Source: Reyranella sp. (GTDB lineage: Bacteria; Pseudomonadota; Alphaproteobacteria; Reyranellales; Reyranellaceae). From it: DNA of 39,629 nucleotides. The translations under genes and the position numbers were made by a program. The stretch is from contig JAKFVH010000241.1 in assembly GCA_021732285.1 (NCBI GenBank), forward strand, positions 1 through 39,629, given 5' to 3'. The notes below the pieces were generated by a model. The model made no database searches. It saw only the letters and a list, made by a program, of their open reading frames with translations, and had not been told where the DNA came from. This document shows, one piece after another, positions 26,982 through 36,423 of this stretch; positions within the stretch are counted from its first letter, which is position 1; every line of letters starts with the position of its first letter.

Positions 26982-29902
26982 GTCTCAATCCGCGTCTGAA
27001 GCGGAGTGAGTGTCAAGCGCGGCCGGTCGTGGAGGGCACGCTCGTCAGCGTGATCTCCCCGTCTCAATCCGCGTCTGAAGCGGAGTGAGCGTCAAGCGGG
27101 AGACATGAAAGCAAGGAAACCGAGTGTCGTCTCAATCCGCGTCTGAAGCGGAGTGAGCGTCAAGCTCGATGCCAGCGGTTGCAGCTGGCAAGAGATCGTC
27201 TCAATCCGCGTCTGAAGCGGAGTGAGCGTCAAGCTCGATGCCAGCGGTTGCAGCTGGCAAGAGATCGTCTCAATCCGCGTCTGAAGCGGAGTGAGCGTCA
27301 AGCCTGCCAGGTTGACGGCTTGGCAGCATCCGCTCGTTGTCTCAATCCGCGTCTGAAGCGGAGTGAGCGTCAAGCGGTGATGTCCAGATCGACGCGTTGG
27401 TCACCAAGTCTCAATCCGCGTCTGAAGCGGAGTGAGCGTCAAGCGTCCAGAAGCTGGATGGCACCAAGGAGGACATGGTCTCAATCCGCGTCTGAAGCGG
27501 AGTGAGCGTCAAGCCAGGTCAACGAGTACGGACTCGGCGCGTTCGCCGTCGGCATCATGTCTCAATCCGCGTCTGAAGCGGAGTGAGCGTCAAGCATTGC
27601 GCCTCAGGATCTCAACAAGCAGCCGGGTCTCAATCCGCGTCTGAAGCGGAGTGAGCGTCAAGCGGGACGAGATAGAGCGCGGCCGGGGCTTCATGCTCGT
27701 CTCAATCCGCGTCTGAAGCGGAGTGAGCGTCAAGCCTGGACAAAGAGGTTTCTCGGCGGCTCGTGGGAGTCTCAATCCGCGTCTGAAGCGGAGTGAGCGT
27801 CAAGCTCAGCGTGGGAGTTCGGAACCGATCCGTTCGCAGTCTCAATCCGCGTCTGAAGCGGAGTGAGCGTCAAGCTCGTCTCTGGTAGCACCGACGGCCC
27901 ATTCAAGAAAGGTCTCAATCCGCGTCTGAAGCGGAGTGAGCGTCAAGCCCGAATTTCCACTGATGGACGTCCTGCCGGGCGGTCTCAATCCGCGTCTGAA
28001 GCGGAGTGAGCGTCAAGCCAATGGCTGGTGCAAGCACAACGACGCGCCCAGTCTCAATCCGCGTCTGAAGCGGAGTGAGCGTCAAGCGTGGTCAAGTTCG
28101 ACCCAGTCCTTCGGCGGGAAGTCTCAATCCGCGTCTGAAGCGGAGTGAGCGTCAAGCCCTCGAACAGCATCAGCTACGGGAGACCGAGTCTCAATCCGCG
28201 TCTGAAGCGGAGTGAGCGTCAAGCCCCTTATGGTCCAGGCCTCGGTGGTATTCTCAGAAGTCTCAATCCGCGTCTGAAGCGGAGTGAGCGTCAAGCCCGA
28301 CCCAGTCGCGAACGGCCAAGCAGCAGGGGTCTCAATCCGCGTCTGAAGCGGAGTGAGCGTCAAGCTCCTGACCTTCAAGAACCAGGACAAGGGCTGTCTC
28401 AATCCGCGTCTGAAGCGGAGTGAGCGTCAAGCCCATTCTCTTCGGCGACTTCTGGGTCTCGAAGGTCTCAATCCGCGTCTGAAGCGGAGTGAGCGTCAAG
28501 CGTCGGCCGGCCATGCCGTGACATTCGAGGCACGTCTCAATCCGCGTCTGAAGCGGAGTGAGCGTCAAGCCCGCATCGATGTCACTGATGTCGGGATTGG
28601 AGTCTCAATCCGCGTCTGAAGCGGAGTGAGCGTCAAGCTCTTCGCTGAGATCGGAACGACCAAGGCTGGGTCTCAATCCGCGTCTGAAGCGGAGTGAGCG
28701 TCAAGCAAATGGAATCGCAGTTGGGACAAAGGCGGGCGGTCTCAATCCGCGTCTGAAGCGGAGTGAGCGTCAAGCCAAGTCCGGAAACAGCACGAGTAGT
28801 CCTTCTGTCTCAATCCGCGTCTGAAGCGGAGTGAGCGTCAAGCCAAGCTCGGCCACCGCGACCCGGACCCGGTCGTCTCAATCCGCGTCTGAAGCGGAGT
28901 GAGCGTCAAGCGCCATCCAGCCTGACCAAGAAGGGGCTCCTGTGTCTCAATCCGCGTCTGAAGCGGAGTGAGCGTCAAGCAACGGCAAGCTGTGCGACGG
29001 CCGGACCGGTGCGTCTCAATCCGCGTCTGAAGCGGAGTGAGCGTCAAGCCTCATTGCCATGTCGCCGGTCGCCATCCTCGTGTCTCAATCCGCGTCTGAA
29101 GCGGAGTGAGCGTCAAGCGCGATCTCATCATCATCGCAGTCGGCCTTCACGCTCGCCAGTGCCGTGTCTCAATCCGCGTCTGAAGCGGAGTGAGCGTCAA
29201 GCCGGACCCGCAGACCGACCCGAGCAAGGCCTTGTCTCAATCCGCGTCTGAAGCGGAGTGAGCGTCAAGCGACTGGAGCCTCGCTGAGGCGAACAGACTG
29301 AGTCTCAATCCGCGTCTGAAGCGGAGTGAGCGTCAAGCAAGCGAAAAGCAGAGGACCTCACAAAGGCCATCGAGCAGGTCTCAATCCGCGTCTGAAGCGG
29401 AGTGAGCGTCAAGCTCCTCGGGACACCGACGTACATGTTTGCCCTCTAGTCTCAATCCGCGTCTGAAGCGGAGTGAGCGTCAAGCGACCATACGAACGAC
29501 CCAGGCGATTCGTCATGGCGTCTCAATCCGCGTCTGAAGCGGAGTGAGCGTCAAGCTCGGTTCCGGCGGCGTTATCATCCTGCCGGGCGTCTCAATCCGC
29601 GTCTGAAGCGGAGTGAGCGTCAAGCATGACATCTTCCTGAACGCCCCGTTCGGTCGGTCTCAATCCGCGTCTGAAGCGGAGTGAGCGTCAAGCCTCATGC
29701 TGGCCTTCGTCGGCTATCTCGTAGGTCTCAATCCGCGTCTGAAGCGGAGTGAGCGTCAAGCTGGGGTCTGGGGCGCACCTCACAAGCCTCGAGAGTCTCA
29801 ATCCGCGTCTGAAGCGGAGTGAGCGTCAAGCTGCGTGTGAGCGATCTGGCGTGGCAGGAAGCCACGTCTCAATCCGCGTCTGAAGCGGAGTGAGCGTCAA
29901 GC
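26982..29902 (-). CRISPR. CRISPR array, 42 repeats and 41 spacers, transcribed on the minus strand
   Basis: Repeats are 37 nt. On the crRNA (minus) strand they begin GCTTGACGCTCACTCCGC and end GCGGATTGAGAC, giving an 8-nt 5' handle ATTGAGAC close to the usual type I/III ATTGAAAC. A hairpin forms from TCCGC and GCGGA with a 7-nt loop TTCAGAC, extendable by CTCA/TGAG. Only the repeat at 26982 differs, by one base; the other 41 are identical by eye. Spacers are mostly 30-36 nt, with longer ones of 39 (29339), 42 (27019), 44 (27515) and 47 nt (29119). Spacers 27166-27197 and 27235-27266 are identical. The leader is at the right end, next to RT-cas1. Cas6 should cut the transcript after the hairpin. 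Confidence 0.98.
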
Positions 29903-30073
29903 TGGGGGAGTCCAAGCCTATGGTCAACAAGGACTATTCGATCATGTATCCAAGATATCCTGTTGATTATATTCATCATCAGATACAAATCAAGAACTAC
30001 CCTCAACAAATAGGATATTTTCTTAGCAATTACAGTATTATAGGAGAATTCCAAATCTAATTCCAGGCATTTC
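29903..30073. promoter_or_regulatory. AT-rich CRISPR leader and divergent promoter region
   Basis: 171 nt of about 60 percent AT in a GC-rich region, between the newest spacer end and RT-cas1. On the minus strand there is a good sigma-70 promoter: -35 TTGATT (29993-29988), 16-nt spacer, -10 TATAAT (29971-29966). This predicts a start near 29959 and about 57 nt of leader RNA before the first repeat. The plus strand must also hold a promoter for RT-cas1; TATTAT at 30036-30041 is a weak candidate without a good -35. Leader-proximal spacer insertion would occur at 29902/29903. Confidence 0.75.
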
Positions 30074-32104
30074 ATGGCATCCAATCCATCACCGCCTCGC
30101 TCGCCATCGATAGACGACCGCGACCTGTTCCAGCAAACCACCGGCATACGGGCCCTGATGGAGGCCTGGGAGCGGGTGTGGCGCAATGCCGGCGCCGCGG
30201 GTGGTGACAACATCACGCTGCAGCGTTTCCAGATCGATCTGCCGCGCCGCCTCGCCCGGCTGTCGGCCGGCCTGCGCGACGGAACCTATGCCCCCGGCCC
30301 GCTGCGCCGCGTCGACGTCGCCAAGCGCGACGGCGGCACGCGCACGCTGGCCATCCCCTGCATCGTCGACCGGGTGGCGCAGACCTCGGTTGCCCAGGCG
30401 CTCGCGCCGTTGCTCGACCGGGAGTTCGAGGAGGCGAGCTACGGCTATCGCGCGGGCCGCGGCGTGCAGGACGCGTTGAAGCACGTCGCGCGCCTTCGAG
30501 ACACCGGACACGTCCATCTCGTCGACGCCGACATCGAGCAGTTCTTCGATGCCGTCCCGCACGACAAGCTGCTCGAGCGGCTCGGCCAGTCGCTCTGCAA
30601 CGGGCCGCTCACCGAGCTGATCGCCCTGTGGCTGGAGCACGGCGGCCGCAACGGCCGTGGTCTCGCCCAAGGCTCGCCGCTGTCGCCCCTGCTCGCCAAC
30701 CTCTATCTCGACAGGCTCGACGAGGCCTTCGCCCGGCGCGGCGCCCACATCGTTCGCTTCGCCGACGATTTCGTGATTCTCGCCGAGAGCCGGCAGGGCG
30801 CGGAGGGAGCGCTTGCCAAGGCGCAGGCCCTCCTCGCCGAGCAAGGGCTGGTGCTCAATCGCGACAAGACGCGGGTGACGTCGTTCGACCAGGGGTTCCG
30901 CTTCCTCGGCGCACTGTTCGTGCGATCGATGGTGCTGCCCTCGGCACCCGGAGACGAGCAGGACGAGACGATCGCGACGATGCGCCGGCTCGCCGCCGCC
31001 GACGCCCAGGCGGAGACGCGGGAGGTCGAGGCGGAGGCCGAGTTCGACCGCAAGCGTCGGTCGGGCTACGATCCGGGCCACCGCGTGCTGCACGTGGTCT
31101 CGGCCGACCGGCGCCTCGCGCTGCGCAACCAGGCCTTCGCCGTCGAAGAGGGCATCGCCCGGCCGGGCCTCCCGCCGGCTTGGCGGGAGATCCTCGCCAT
31201 CCCCCATCCCGACATCGATCGCATCGATCTCGGCCCCAACGCCGAGGCGGTCTCCGAGGCGCTACGCCATGCCCTCGCCACCGAAACGCTGCTGGCCTTC
31301 GTCTCGGGCCACGGCGAGACGGTGGGCTGGCTCGCGCCCGCCATGGTGCCGCGCGCCGGCCGGCACGTCGCCCAGGCCAGGTGCCTGCTCGACGAGGTCC
31401 GGCGGCTCGAGCTCGCCCGTGCCTTCGTCGAAGGCCGGGTGCGCAACCAGCGCGCGCTGCTGCGCCGGCTCAATCGTGAGCGCCAGACGCCGCGGGTTCT
31501 GCAGTCGATCGCCACCCTCAACCGCGTGCTGAAGGCCATGCCGCAGGCCGCGACCGTCGCCGAGCTAATGGGCCACGAGGGCCACGCCGCGGCGGCCTAC
31601 TGGCCGGCGTTGGGCGAGATGCTGGAGCACGGCTTCGGTTTCAGCCAGCGCGAGCGCCGGGGGCCGCTGCAGGGCGCCAACATCCTGCTCAACGTCACGG
31701 CCGCGCTCCTGGCGCGCGACATCGCGGTCGCGGTCTACCGTGCCGGACTGCATCCGGGCTTCGGCTTCCTGCATGCGAGCGACGACGGCCGCGATGCCGG
31801 CGTGTTCGACCTGATGGAGGAATTCCGGGCGCCGCTCGCCGAAAGCGCGGTCGTGCGCGCCGTCAACAGCCGCGCGGTCGGCCTGGACGACTTCGAGGAG
31901 GCGACCGGCGGCGGCAAGCGATTGAAGCCCTCCGGCTATCGCGCCATGGTGCGGGCCTACGAGGCCACCGTCGGGCGCGAGGTCAAGAGCCAGCGCGACG
32001 GCAAGCAACGAAGCTGGCGCGGCATCATGCTCGACCAGGCCCTGCGGCTCGCCAACCACGTCGAGGGACGCGAACGCTATCGCCCCTACGACATTCACTA
32101 CTGA
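30074..32104 (+). CDS. cas1: reverse transcriptase-Cas1 fusion
   Basis: A 676-aa fusion. Residues 1-285 are a group II intron-like RT: motif A DADIEQFFD (Asp151), motif B QGSPLSPLLANL (199-210), catalytic FADD (229-232), motif D GLVLNRDKTRV and motif E FRFLGALF. After a charged linker (about 295-335), Cas1 follows with its metal ligands in place: Glu502 (GHEGHAAAAY), His567 (GFGFLH) and Asp579 (VFDLMEEFR). All catalytic residues appear intact. Such fusions can integrate spacers from RNA. There is no N-terminal Cas6 domain, unlike some relatives; Cas6 is a separate gene two positions on. The ATG at 30074 has only a weak AGG upstream. cas2 starts 11 nt after the stop. Confidence 0.96.
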   Translation: MASNPSPPRSPSIDDRDLFQQTTGIRALMEAWERVWRNAGAAGGDNITLQRFQIDLPRRLARLSAGLRDGTYAPGPLRRVDVAKRDGGTRTLAIPCIVDRVAQTSVAQALAPLLDREFEEASYGYRAGRGVQDALKHVARLRDTGHVHLVDADIEQFFDAVPHDKLLERLGQSLCNGPLTELIALWLEHGGRNGRGLAQGSPLSPLLANLYLDRLDEAFARRGAHIVRFADDFVILAESRQGAEGALAKAQALLAEQGLVLNRDKTRVTSFDQGFRFLGALFVRSMVLPSAPGDEQDETIATMRRLAAADAQAETREVEAEAEFDRKRRSGYDPGHRVLHVVSADRRLALRNQAFAVEEGIARPGLPPAWREILAIPHPDIDRIDLGPNAEAVSEALRHALATETLLAFVSGHGETVGWLAPAMVPRAGRHVAQARCLLDEVRRLELARAFVEGRVRNQRALLRRLNRERQTPRVLQSIATLNRVLKAMPQAATVAELMGHEGHAAAAYWPALGEMLEHGFGFSQRERRGPLQGANILLNVTAALLARDIAVAVYRAGLHPGFGFLHASDDGRDAGVFDLMEEFRAPLAESAVVRAVNSRAVGLDDFEEATGGGKRLKPSGYRAMVRAYEATVGREVKSQRDGKQRSWRGIMLDQALRLANHVEGRERYRPYDIHY

Positions 32105-32115
32105 GGCGGTGGCCG

Positions 32116-32403
32116 ATGGCCGACCGTCCCATGCTCATGGTCTTCGCCTACGACATCGTCCGCTCCTCCGTGCGCGCGCGGGTCGCCAACCTGCTGGAGG
32201 ATCATGCGGTGCGCGTCCAGGACAGCGTGTTCGAGGCGCGGCTGACGCGCGCCGCCGCGGATCGGCTGTTCGACCGCCTGGCCCGCCTCGTCGAGCCGGG
32301 GGACATGCTGCGCATGTACGGAATCGGCGCCTCGGGACGGGAGCGTTCGCGCAGCGCCGGCGGGGCGCCCTTGCCGGAAGAAGGCGACTACTGGATTGTA
32401 TGA
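32116..32403 (+). CDS. cas2: CRISPR adaptation protein Cas2
   Basis: A 95-aa ferredoxin-fold protein that bridges Cas1 dimers in the spacer-integration complex. Strand one has VFAYDIV with the conserved Asp13. The middle reads RVQDSVFEARLT, the typical Cas2 segment (usually VQ.SVFE). The C-terminus is GDYWIV. It lies in the RT-cas1/cas2/cas6 operon, and its TGA stop (32401-32403) is 3 nt before the cas6 ATG. Confidence 0.95.
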   Translation: MADRPMLMVFAYDIVRSSVRARVANLLEDHAVRVQDSVFEARLTRAAADRLFDRLARLVEPGDMLRMYGIGASGRERSRSAGGAPLPEEGDYWIV

Positions 32404-32406
32404 GCG

Positions 32407-33291
32407 ATGCTCGCCGACGATCTCAGCGCTCCCGTCGAGCGCATTCCGCTCGCCGCGCTCGCCGACCGCTGGCAGACAGCCCGCCTCGAGGCGAGGCTCG
32501 CGGGCTACGGCGCGCTCGCCGACGACCTCGTCCTGATGAACCGTGTTCGCGGGGCGTTCGGCCGGCGACTGATGGACGGCGCGAGCGACGAGGCGATCGC
32601 CGGGAAGCCTTGCCCATGGCATCCACCGTCGGCGCTGGACGTGCTCTTCCGCGAGCAGATGCGGGTCGGCCGGCACGGGCTGCCGAAACCGCTCGCCCTG
32701 GCTCTCGACCGACGGGAGAGAGACCTGGTGGTGCGCCTGACCTTGTTCGGCCTCGCGATCGACTGGGCGGCGGCGGCGATGCAAGCAATGGTCAGCGCCC
32801 TTCGGCACGACATCGATTGGCGCAGCCGCGCCGACGGCCGGTTCCTGCCCAAGCTCGACATCGTCGACTGCATGATCCTCCCGGCCGGGTTGCATCCGTC
32901 CGCGCCGCGTTCCCCGGTCGTGCTGCGCTTCGTCACGCCCCTCGATTCGAGCGGCGACGATCCGCTGGAAAGGCCTGCGACCGTGGTCGGCCGTCTTGCG
33001 CGGCGCGTTGACCTCATGGCCCGCTGGATGGGGGTCGAACTCGACGCCGACTGGCCGGCTCTCAGCCGAGTTTGGCTCGGCCTCGACTACAATGCCGATC
33101 GCCTGGCGCGCGCCGCTGCCCTGGCGCGCCATTCCAGCCGCACCGGGCAATCGTTCCGACAATCGCTCGTTGCCGGGGAACTCGCGATCGTCGGCGCGCT
33201 CGAGACGATCTGGCCCCTTCTCGCCGCCGGCGAGAGCTGCCACGTCGGCCGTGGCGCGACGCAAGGGTTGGGACGATACGTACTGGAGTGA
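32407..33291 (+). CDS. cas6: CRISPR repeat endoribonuclease Cas6
   Basis: A 294-aa Cas6-type RAMP that cuts the pre-crRNA within repeats. Visible features are NRVRGAFGRRLM near the start, CPWHPPSALDVLFRE (a form of the usual C-P-Y...LF segment) and the second-half motif VVLRFVTPLDSSGDDP. The domain ends with RRVDLMARWMG and the C-terminal glycine-rich loop HVGRGATQGLGRYVLE, the RAMP signature. A catalytic histidine cannot be named with confidence. It is the last gene of the plus-strand adaptation operon. The hairpin in the repeats is its expected substrate. Confidence 0.88.
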   Translation: MLADDLSAPVERIPLAALADRWQTARLEARLAGYGALADDLVLMNRVRGAFGRRLMDGASDEAIAGKPCPWHPPSALDVLFREQMRVGRHGLPKPLALALDRRERDLVVRLTLFGLAIDWAAAAMQAMVSALRHDIDWRSRADGRFLPKLDIVDCMILPAGLHPSAPRSPVVLRFVTPLDSSGDDPLERPATVVGRLARRVDLMARWMGVELDADWPALSRVWLGLDYNADRLARAAALARHSSRTGQSFRQSLVAGELAIVGALETIWPLLAAGESCHVGRGATQGLGRYVLE

Positions 33292-33305
33292 GTGCGGGGC
33301 CGCCT

Positions 33306-33660
33306 TCACCTGCTGCCCTTGCGCGCCGTGCTGCCGCGCGGGTCGACGCGGATGCGGTCCGGCTCGGTGCTCTTGCCGGTGCGCGGATCGAGGCCGACCA
33401 CCAGCTCGCCGGCGCGGCTACCGATCTCGGCGGCATCGATGAAGACCGTGGTGAGTGCCGGCAGGCAGACGCGCGACACCTCGAAATCGCCTGAGCCCGC
33501 CACGGCCAGCCAGTCCGGCACGGCGATGCCCAGCGCGTGCGCCTCGGTCATGACGCCGAACGCGCAGGGATCGGACACGCACATGACGGCGTCGATGTCG
33601 GGCCAGCGCCGCAGCAGGATCTTGCCGACATACGCGATGCGGCGATAGCCCTCGGCGATG
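33306..33660 (-). pseudogene. decayed LacI-family regulator, right copy
   Basis: C-terminal part of a LacI/GntR-type repressor. It reads VIAEGYRRIAYVGKIL, then jumps over about 50 residues to RRWPDIDAVMCVSDPCAFGV. It continues MTEAHALGIAVPDWLAVAGSGDFEVSR, then DAAEIGSRAGELVVGLDPRTG to the stop. The DNA-binding domain is absent; upstream sequence belongs to an unrelated plus-strand remnant. The 33317-33533 part is a direct repeat of the left copy at 15464-15690. It begins about 15 nt after the cas6 stop on the opposite strand. Confidence 0.75.
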
Positions 33661-33947
33661 ACACGCCGGCGTTCATCAGCCTGCAGCTGCCGGGACCACC
33701 GGCGAACGTCCTCTGCGGCGTCATGTCGGGCGTGGCGTTCATCGCCCATGAGCCGCTGCCGTCGGCGTCGCGAATCGTCTTCATCCGCGTGCCGGAGACG
33801 CCGAAGCTCGACGACAGCAACCGCTTCTTGGAGCCTGCGCCTGACACCGTCGCCGCCGACCTGGCGGATCTTGGAGCGGACATTGCAGAGGCCGACCGCC
33901 TCGATTCGTTCACCGCCAGTTTGTCGGCTCAAACCCGATCCAGGTAA
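33660..33947 (+). pseudogene. 3' remnant of an unidentified plus-strand gene
   Basis: About 95 codons that look coding on the plus strand, starting abruptly where the LacI remnant breaks off: DTPAFISLQLPGPPANVL, then IVFIRVPETPKLDDSNRF, ending TASLSAQTRSR at TAA 33945-33947. There is no start codon context, and the 5' part appears lost. I do not recognise the family. The junction near 33655 suggests a deletion or recombination breakpoint. It could instead be a chance open frame. Confidence 0.4.
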
Positions 33948-33992
33948 CGCTCAGGACCAGGTGACTATCGCGAGCCGGCTCGAATCGCATTC

Positions 33993-34183
33993 CTCCCCAG
34001 CGAAGCGAAGCTGGGGAGGTGCCCTCGTCATACGAGGGCGGAGCAACTGTGTCGTGAGTAGACCGGTGATCGGCCAGCCTCAAGGCTGGCGCTGCGCGCC
34101 CCTGCCCGCGGCAGCTGCGGCCTTGACCCCTCCGCCCGTTACACGGGCACCTCCCCATCGCGGAATCCGCGATGGGGAGGAAA
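33993..34183. repeat. REP/BIME-like cluster of hairpins
   Basis: A chain of palindromes. CCTCCCCAGC pairs with GCTGGGGAGG at the left. GCCCTCGT pairs with ACGAGGGC, and CCAGCC with GGCTGG. At the right, GCCCG pairs with CGGGC and CCCCATCGCGGA with TCCGCGATGGGG. The outer left half (GGTGCCCTCG..GGGCGGAG) is an imperfect inverted copy of the right half (CTCCGCCCG..CGGGCACC), so the whole resembles two REP units in inverted arrangement. It lies just past the ccrM stop and may also serve as its terminator. Confidence 0.7.
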
Positions 34184-34189
34184 CACGAC

Positions 34190-35362
<1,173 letters not shown>

Positions 35363-35602
35363 GATGCTTTCCCCGTTACACACCAGACCTAGAAGAAGAT
35401 AAAAGTCACCTGGCGGAGGCCAATTGGGGAGGGAGCCTCCGCCACCCGCATATGGGGGCATGCGGGGCCGGGCCTGCTTGGGATGGACAGGACACGGCGC
35501 GGTGACAACCCAAGATAGCGCGATCCGCGTGGAACAATACGCGGGGGTCGCGCTTACCACCGAAATGCCACAGGCCGCTCTCACTCGCTCTGCACGGTCA
35601 TA

Positions 35603-35671
35603 TCTTCCGGACCGCGCGCATCCTGCGCGCTCATGATTCAAGAGCGCGCAGGATGCGCGCGGTCCGGAAGA
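35603..35671. repeat. large perfect hairpin, REP-like
   Basis: Two 30-bp arms, perfectly complementary (TCTTCCGGACCGCGCGCATC... and its complement), around a 9-nt loop ATGATTCAA. The same core is present at 15419 and in 37795-37940. It lies 25 nt past the rnhB stop on the minus strand, so it could act as a terminator or transcript stabiliser. There is no run of T after it. Confidence 0.8.
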
Positions 35672-35695
35672 GCATGAGGCCTGCGCTCCGATGGC

Positions 35696-36361
35696 TCAGT
35701 CGCCGGCTGGGGCGTCGATGAGTTCCAGAGGCAGCGTCGGCTCGAGCACCATCCTGACCGGCGCGAAGCTGCGGCGATGGTGTGCTGTGACCCCAAGCCG
35801 GTTGAGCGCGGCCAGATGCTCGGGACGCGCGTAGCCGACATTGGTCTCCCAGCCGTAGCCGGGGAACGAGGCCGCCAATCCGCGCATGTAACGGTCACGC
35901 GTCACCTTGGCGATGATCGAGGCGGCAGCGATGGAATAGGAGCGCGCGTCACCGCCAACGATGGTTTCGGCGCGGCATCCCAGCTCCGGCGGCACCTGGT
36001 TGCCGTCGATCAGCACCAGGTCGGGCTGCTCGGCCATCGCCTGCAGCGCACGGCGCATGGCGAGGAAGGTCGCCCGCAGGATGTTGATGGTGTCGATCTC
36101 CTCGACGCTCGCCTCGCCCACGGCATAGCGCACGGCGCCGGAGGCGAGCATGGCGGCGTAGGCCTCCTCGCGTTCCTCCAGCGTCAGCTTCTTGGAATCG
36201 TCGATCAGCCGCAGCAGCTTGCGCTTGGCGACCGTGCGGTCGATGACCGCGACCGCGGCAACCACCGGACCGGCCAGCGGGCCGCGCCCGACCTCGTCGA
36301 TCCCCGCGATGCGGATCGCTCCGGCCTCGGCGCAGCGCTTCTCGTGGCGAAAGCTCGGCAT
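35696..36361 (-). CDS. rnhB: ribonuclease HII
   Basis: Cuts RNA in RNA-DNA hybrids and removes single ribonucleotides from DNA (221 aa). The active-site start AGIDEVGRGPLAGPVVAA has Asp22 and Glu23. Further acidic ligands lie in LVLIDGNQVPPEL and IAAASIIAKVTRDRYM. The GYGWETNVGYARPEHLAAL segment is typical of the family. Length is usual for alphaproteobacteria. It is upstream of ccrM on the same strand, as in many alphaproteobacteria, but a long hairpin and a separate ccrM promoter region lie between. Confidence 0.96.
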   Translation of the reverse strand: MPSFRHEKRCAEAGAIRIAGIDEVGRGPLAGPVVAAVAVIDRTVAKRKLLRLIDDSKKLTLEEREEAYAAMLASGAVRYAVGEASVEEIDTINILRATFLAMRRALQAMAEQPDLVLIDGNQVPPELGCRAETIVGGDARSYSIAAASIIAKVTRDRYMRGLAASFPGYGWETNVGYARPEHLAALNRLGVTAHHRRSFAPVRMVLEPTLPLELIDAPAGD

Positions 36362-36423
36362 ATCCCCAAACGTTTCTTTTAGTGTGCGGCCATGACTCCA
36401 TCATCGCGCAGGCCCCTGTGGGC

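Noticed and set aside
26982..29902. Repetitive open frames inside the CRISPR array, on both strands (LNPRLKRSERQA-type and LTLTPLQTRIET-type repeats)
   Set aside because: They are translations of the 37-nt repeats, which happen to lack stops, and do not represent genes.
30074..32104. Group II intron
   Set aside because: The RT is fused to Cas1 and sits in a cas operon. There is no maturase X or endonuclease domain and no intron RNA ends.
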